This document shows positions 5,668 through 6,413 of a DNA stretch of 6,413 nucleotides, in pieces. The translations under genes were made by a program, and so were the position numbers. Every line of letters begins with the position of its first letter. Position 1 is the first letter of the stretch. The notes under the pieces are model-generated. The model ran no database searches. It worked only from the letters and a program-made list of their open reading frames with translations, and had not been told where the DNA came from. The DNA comes from Candidatus Omnitrophota bacterium (GTDB lineage: Bacteria > Omnitrophota > Gorgyraeia > Gygaellales > Profunditerraquicolaceae). The stretch is from assembly GCA_030691585.1 (NCBI GenBank), contig JAUYEC010000036.1, positions 1 through 6,413 of the forward strand, given 5' to 3'.

Positions 5668-6413
5668 TTACAACCCCGAAGCGTCAAGCACTGACGGCAC
5701 AACTTTATCCCAACCAATGGGCATGATGTGGATCCCTTGGCACATCGGCTTTAATTCCTTAATAAGACGCGCCGCGATCTCCACGGATTTTGCTGCTTTG
5801 TCCTTGGTCTCTTCCATCTCCTTGATCAGGTTATCCGGGACAAACACGCCGGCGACGTTCTTATTCATATAGCGGGCCATGCCGGCTGACTTCAAGAGCA
5901 CGATCCCGCCTAAAATAGTGACTTTTAAGTGTTTGATCTTGCTCAAGAAATTTTCAAAAACTTTTATATCGTAGACGGCTTGGGTCTGAAAAAATTCCGC
6001 GCCCGCGGCGATCTTTTTCTCCATCTTCATGATCTGCGGCTCCAACGGGTCAGCGCCGGGATTTACCACCGCGCCCAGGCAGAATTTTGGAGGCCGGCCG
6101 TCGAGTTTATTGCCTTTCATATCCTGGCCAAGCTCTAAATTTTTAGCCACCTGCAATAATTGCACTGAATCCAGGTCAAACACGGGTTTTGCTTCGGGAT
6201 GGTCGCCAAGCGCGGGATGGTCGCCGGTAAGGATTAAAACATTTTGAATGCCTAAGCTGGCGGCAGAAAGCAAATCGGACTGCAGAGCCAGACGGTTCCT
6301 GTCGCGGCAAGTAACCTGTAATACCGGCTCAAATCCCTTTTGCACTAATTGGCTGCAGACTGCCAGCGACCCCAGGCGCATCACCGAGCTCTGCAGGTCA
6401 GTAACGTTTATGG
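5668..6413 (-). CDS. metF: Methylenetetrahydrofolate reductase (MetF family), 5' end outside the window
   Basis: Reduces 5,10-methylene-THF to 5-methyl-THF, the last reduction of the methyl branch, on an FAD-bearing TIM barrel in the cytoplasm. Visible here are 247 residues and a TAA stop. The frame stays open to the window edge, where it reads INVTDLQSSVMRLGSLA; this matches the conserved MetF stretch just before the 'CRDRNR' block, so the GTG at 6384 is internal and roughly the first 50 residues are missing. Recognisable family motifs are VTCRDRNRLALQSDLL, then NVLILTGDHP (the G-D pair belongs to the FAD-contacting loop), the GDHP..AKPVFDLDS segment typical of Wood-Ljungdahl MetFs, GAVVNPGADP, and GAEFFQTQAVYD. 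The C-terminus is GIHIMPIGWDKVVP, as usual in the family. The gene leads the visible operon, 19 bases before cooS. Acetogen MetF often partners with MetV; whether metV lies upstream cannot be seen. The electron donor is not deducible from the sequence. The family call is firm. Confidence 0.93.
   Translation of the reverse strand, partial: INVTDLQSSVMRLGSLAVCSQLVQKGFEPVLQVTCRDRNRLALQSDLLSAASLGIQNVLILTGDHPALGDHPEAKPVFDLDSVQLLQVAKNLELGQDMKGNKLDGRPPKFCLGAVVNPGADPLEPQIMKMEKKIAAGAEFFQTQAVYDIKVFENFLSKIKHLKVTILGGIVLLKSAGMARYMNKNVAGVFVPDNLIKEMEETKDKAAKSVEIAARLIKELKPMCQGIHIMPIGWDKVVPSVLDASGL

Noticed and set aside
5341..5694. Plus-strand open frame of 117 codons, and the overlapping minus-strand frame at 5255-5554
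   Set aside because: Both are shadows of the conserved 5' end of cooS; their translations are Arg/Pro/Ala/Ser-rich and resemble no family.
6195..6225. 13-base direct repeat in metF (CGGGATGGTCGCC on the plus strand, twice, 18 bases apart)
   Set aside because: It encodes GDHP twice, in a segment (GDHP..GDHP.AKPVFDLDS) that I recall as typical of this MetF type, so it is protein conservation rather than a DNA element.
6382..6384. GTG as the true start of metF
   Set aside because: The frame is open upstream to the window edge and encodes conserved MetF residues (NVTDLQSS), so this codon is internal.

Overview
The window is one tightly packed gene cluster read entirely on the minus strand. In transcription order (high to low coordinates) it carries a methylenetetrahydrofolate reductase (metF, 5' end outside the window), a Ni-Fe-S carbon monoxide dehydrogenase (cooS/acsA type), a four-cluster [4Fe-4S] ferredoxin-like protein (cooF type), an FAD/NAD(P)-dependent oxidoreductase (FNOR), and the acetyl-CoA synthase subunit of CODH/ACS (acsB, 3' end outside the window). 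This is the core of the Wood-Ljungdahl (reductive acetyl-CoA) pathway: the last reductive step of the methyl branch, the CO2/CO step of the carbonyl branch, and the enzyme that joins methyl, CO and CoA.

Layout. 6413-5668: metF, C-terminal 247 residues. 5648-3705: cooS, complete, 647 residues, 19 bases after metF. 3689-3240: ferredoxin, complete, 149 residues, 15 bases after cooS. 3243-1978: FNOR, complete, 421 residues, overlapping the ferredoxin gene by 4 bases (ATGA). 1985-1: acsB, first 661 codons, overlapping the FNOR gene by 8 bases (ATGTCTAA). Nothing in the window is non-coding for more than 19 bases. I saw no promoter, terminator, RNA gene, mobile element or CRISPR array. The operon promoter should lie beyond 6413, and genes such as acsC, acsD and acsE may follow beyond position 1, though neither can be seen.

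How the genes fit together. CooS interconverts CO2 and CO. AcsB condenses CO with a methyl group that MetF has brought to the methyl-THF level and that a corrinoid protein (not in the window) delivers. The ferredoxin-like protein and the FNOR sit between the CODH and ACS genes and look like an electron wire joining CODH (or ferredoxin) to an FAD/NAD(P)H flavoprotein. CODH-CooF-FNOR trios are known. Here the trio is embedded between metF and acsB, which is the most noteworthy aspect of the window.

Organism. A strictly anaerobic bacterium is most likely. AcsB carries the N-terminal CODH-binding domain found in bacterial AcsB and absent from the archaeal homologue, and MetF is of the bacterial folate type. 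Base composition is near even, ribosome binding sites are good AAGGAG(G) type, and genes are tightly overlapped. An uncultivated acetogen-like or syntrophic lineage is plausible, but phylum cannot be assigned from the sequence by eye. I do not see a wholly new system. The interest lies in the gene arrangement and in several residue-level departures in CooS and the FNOR.
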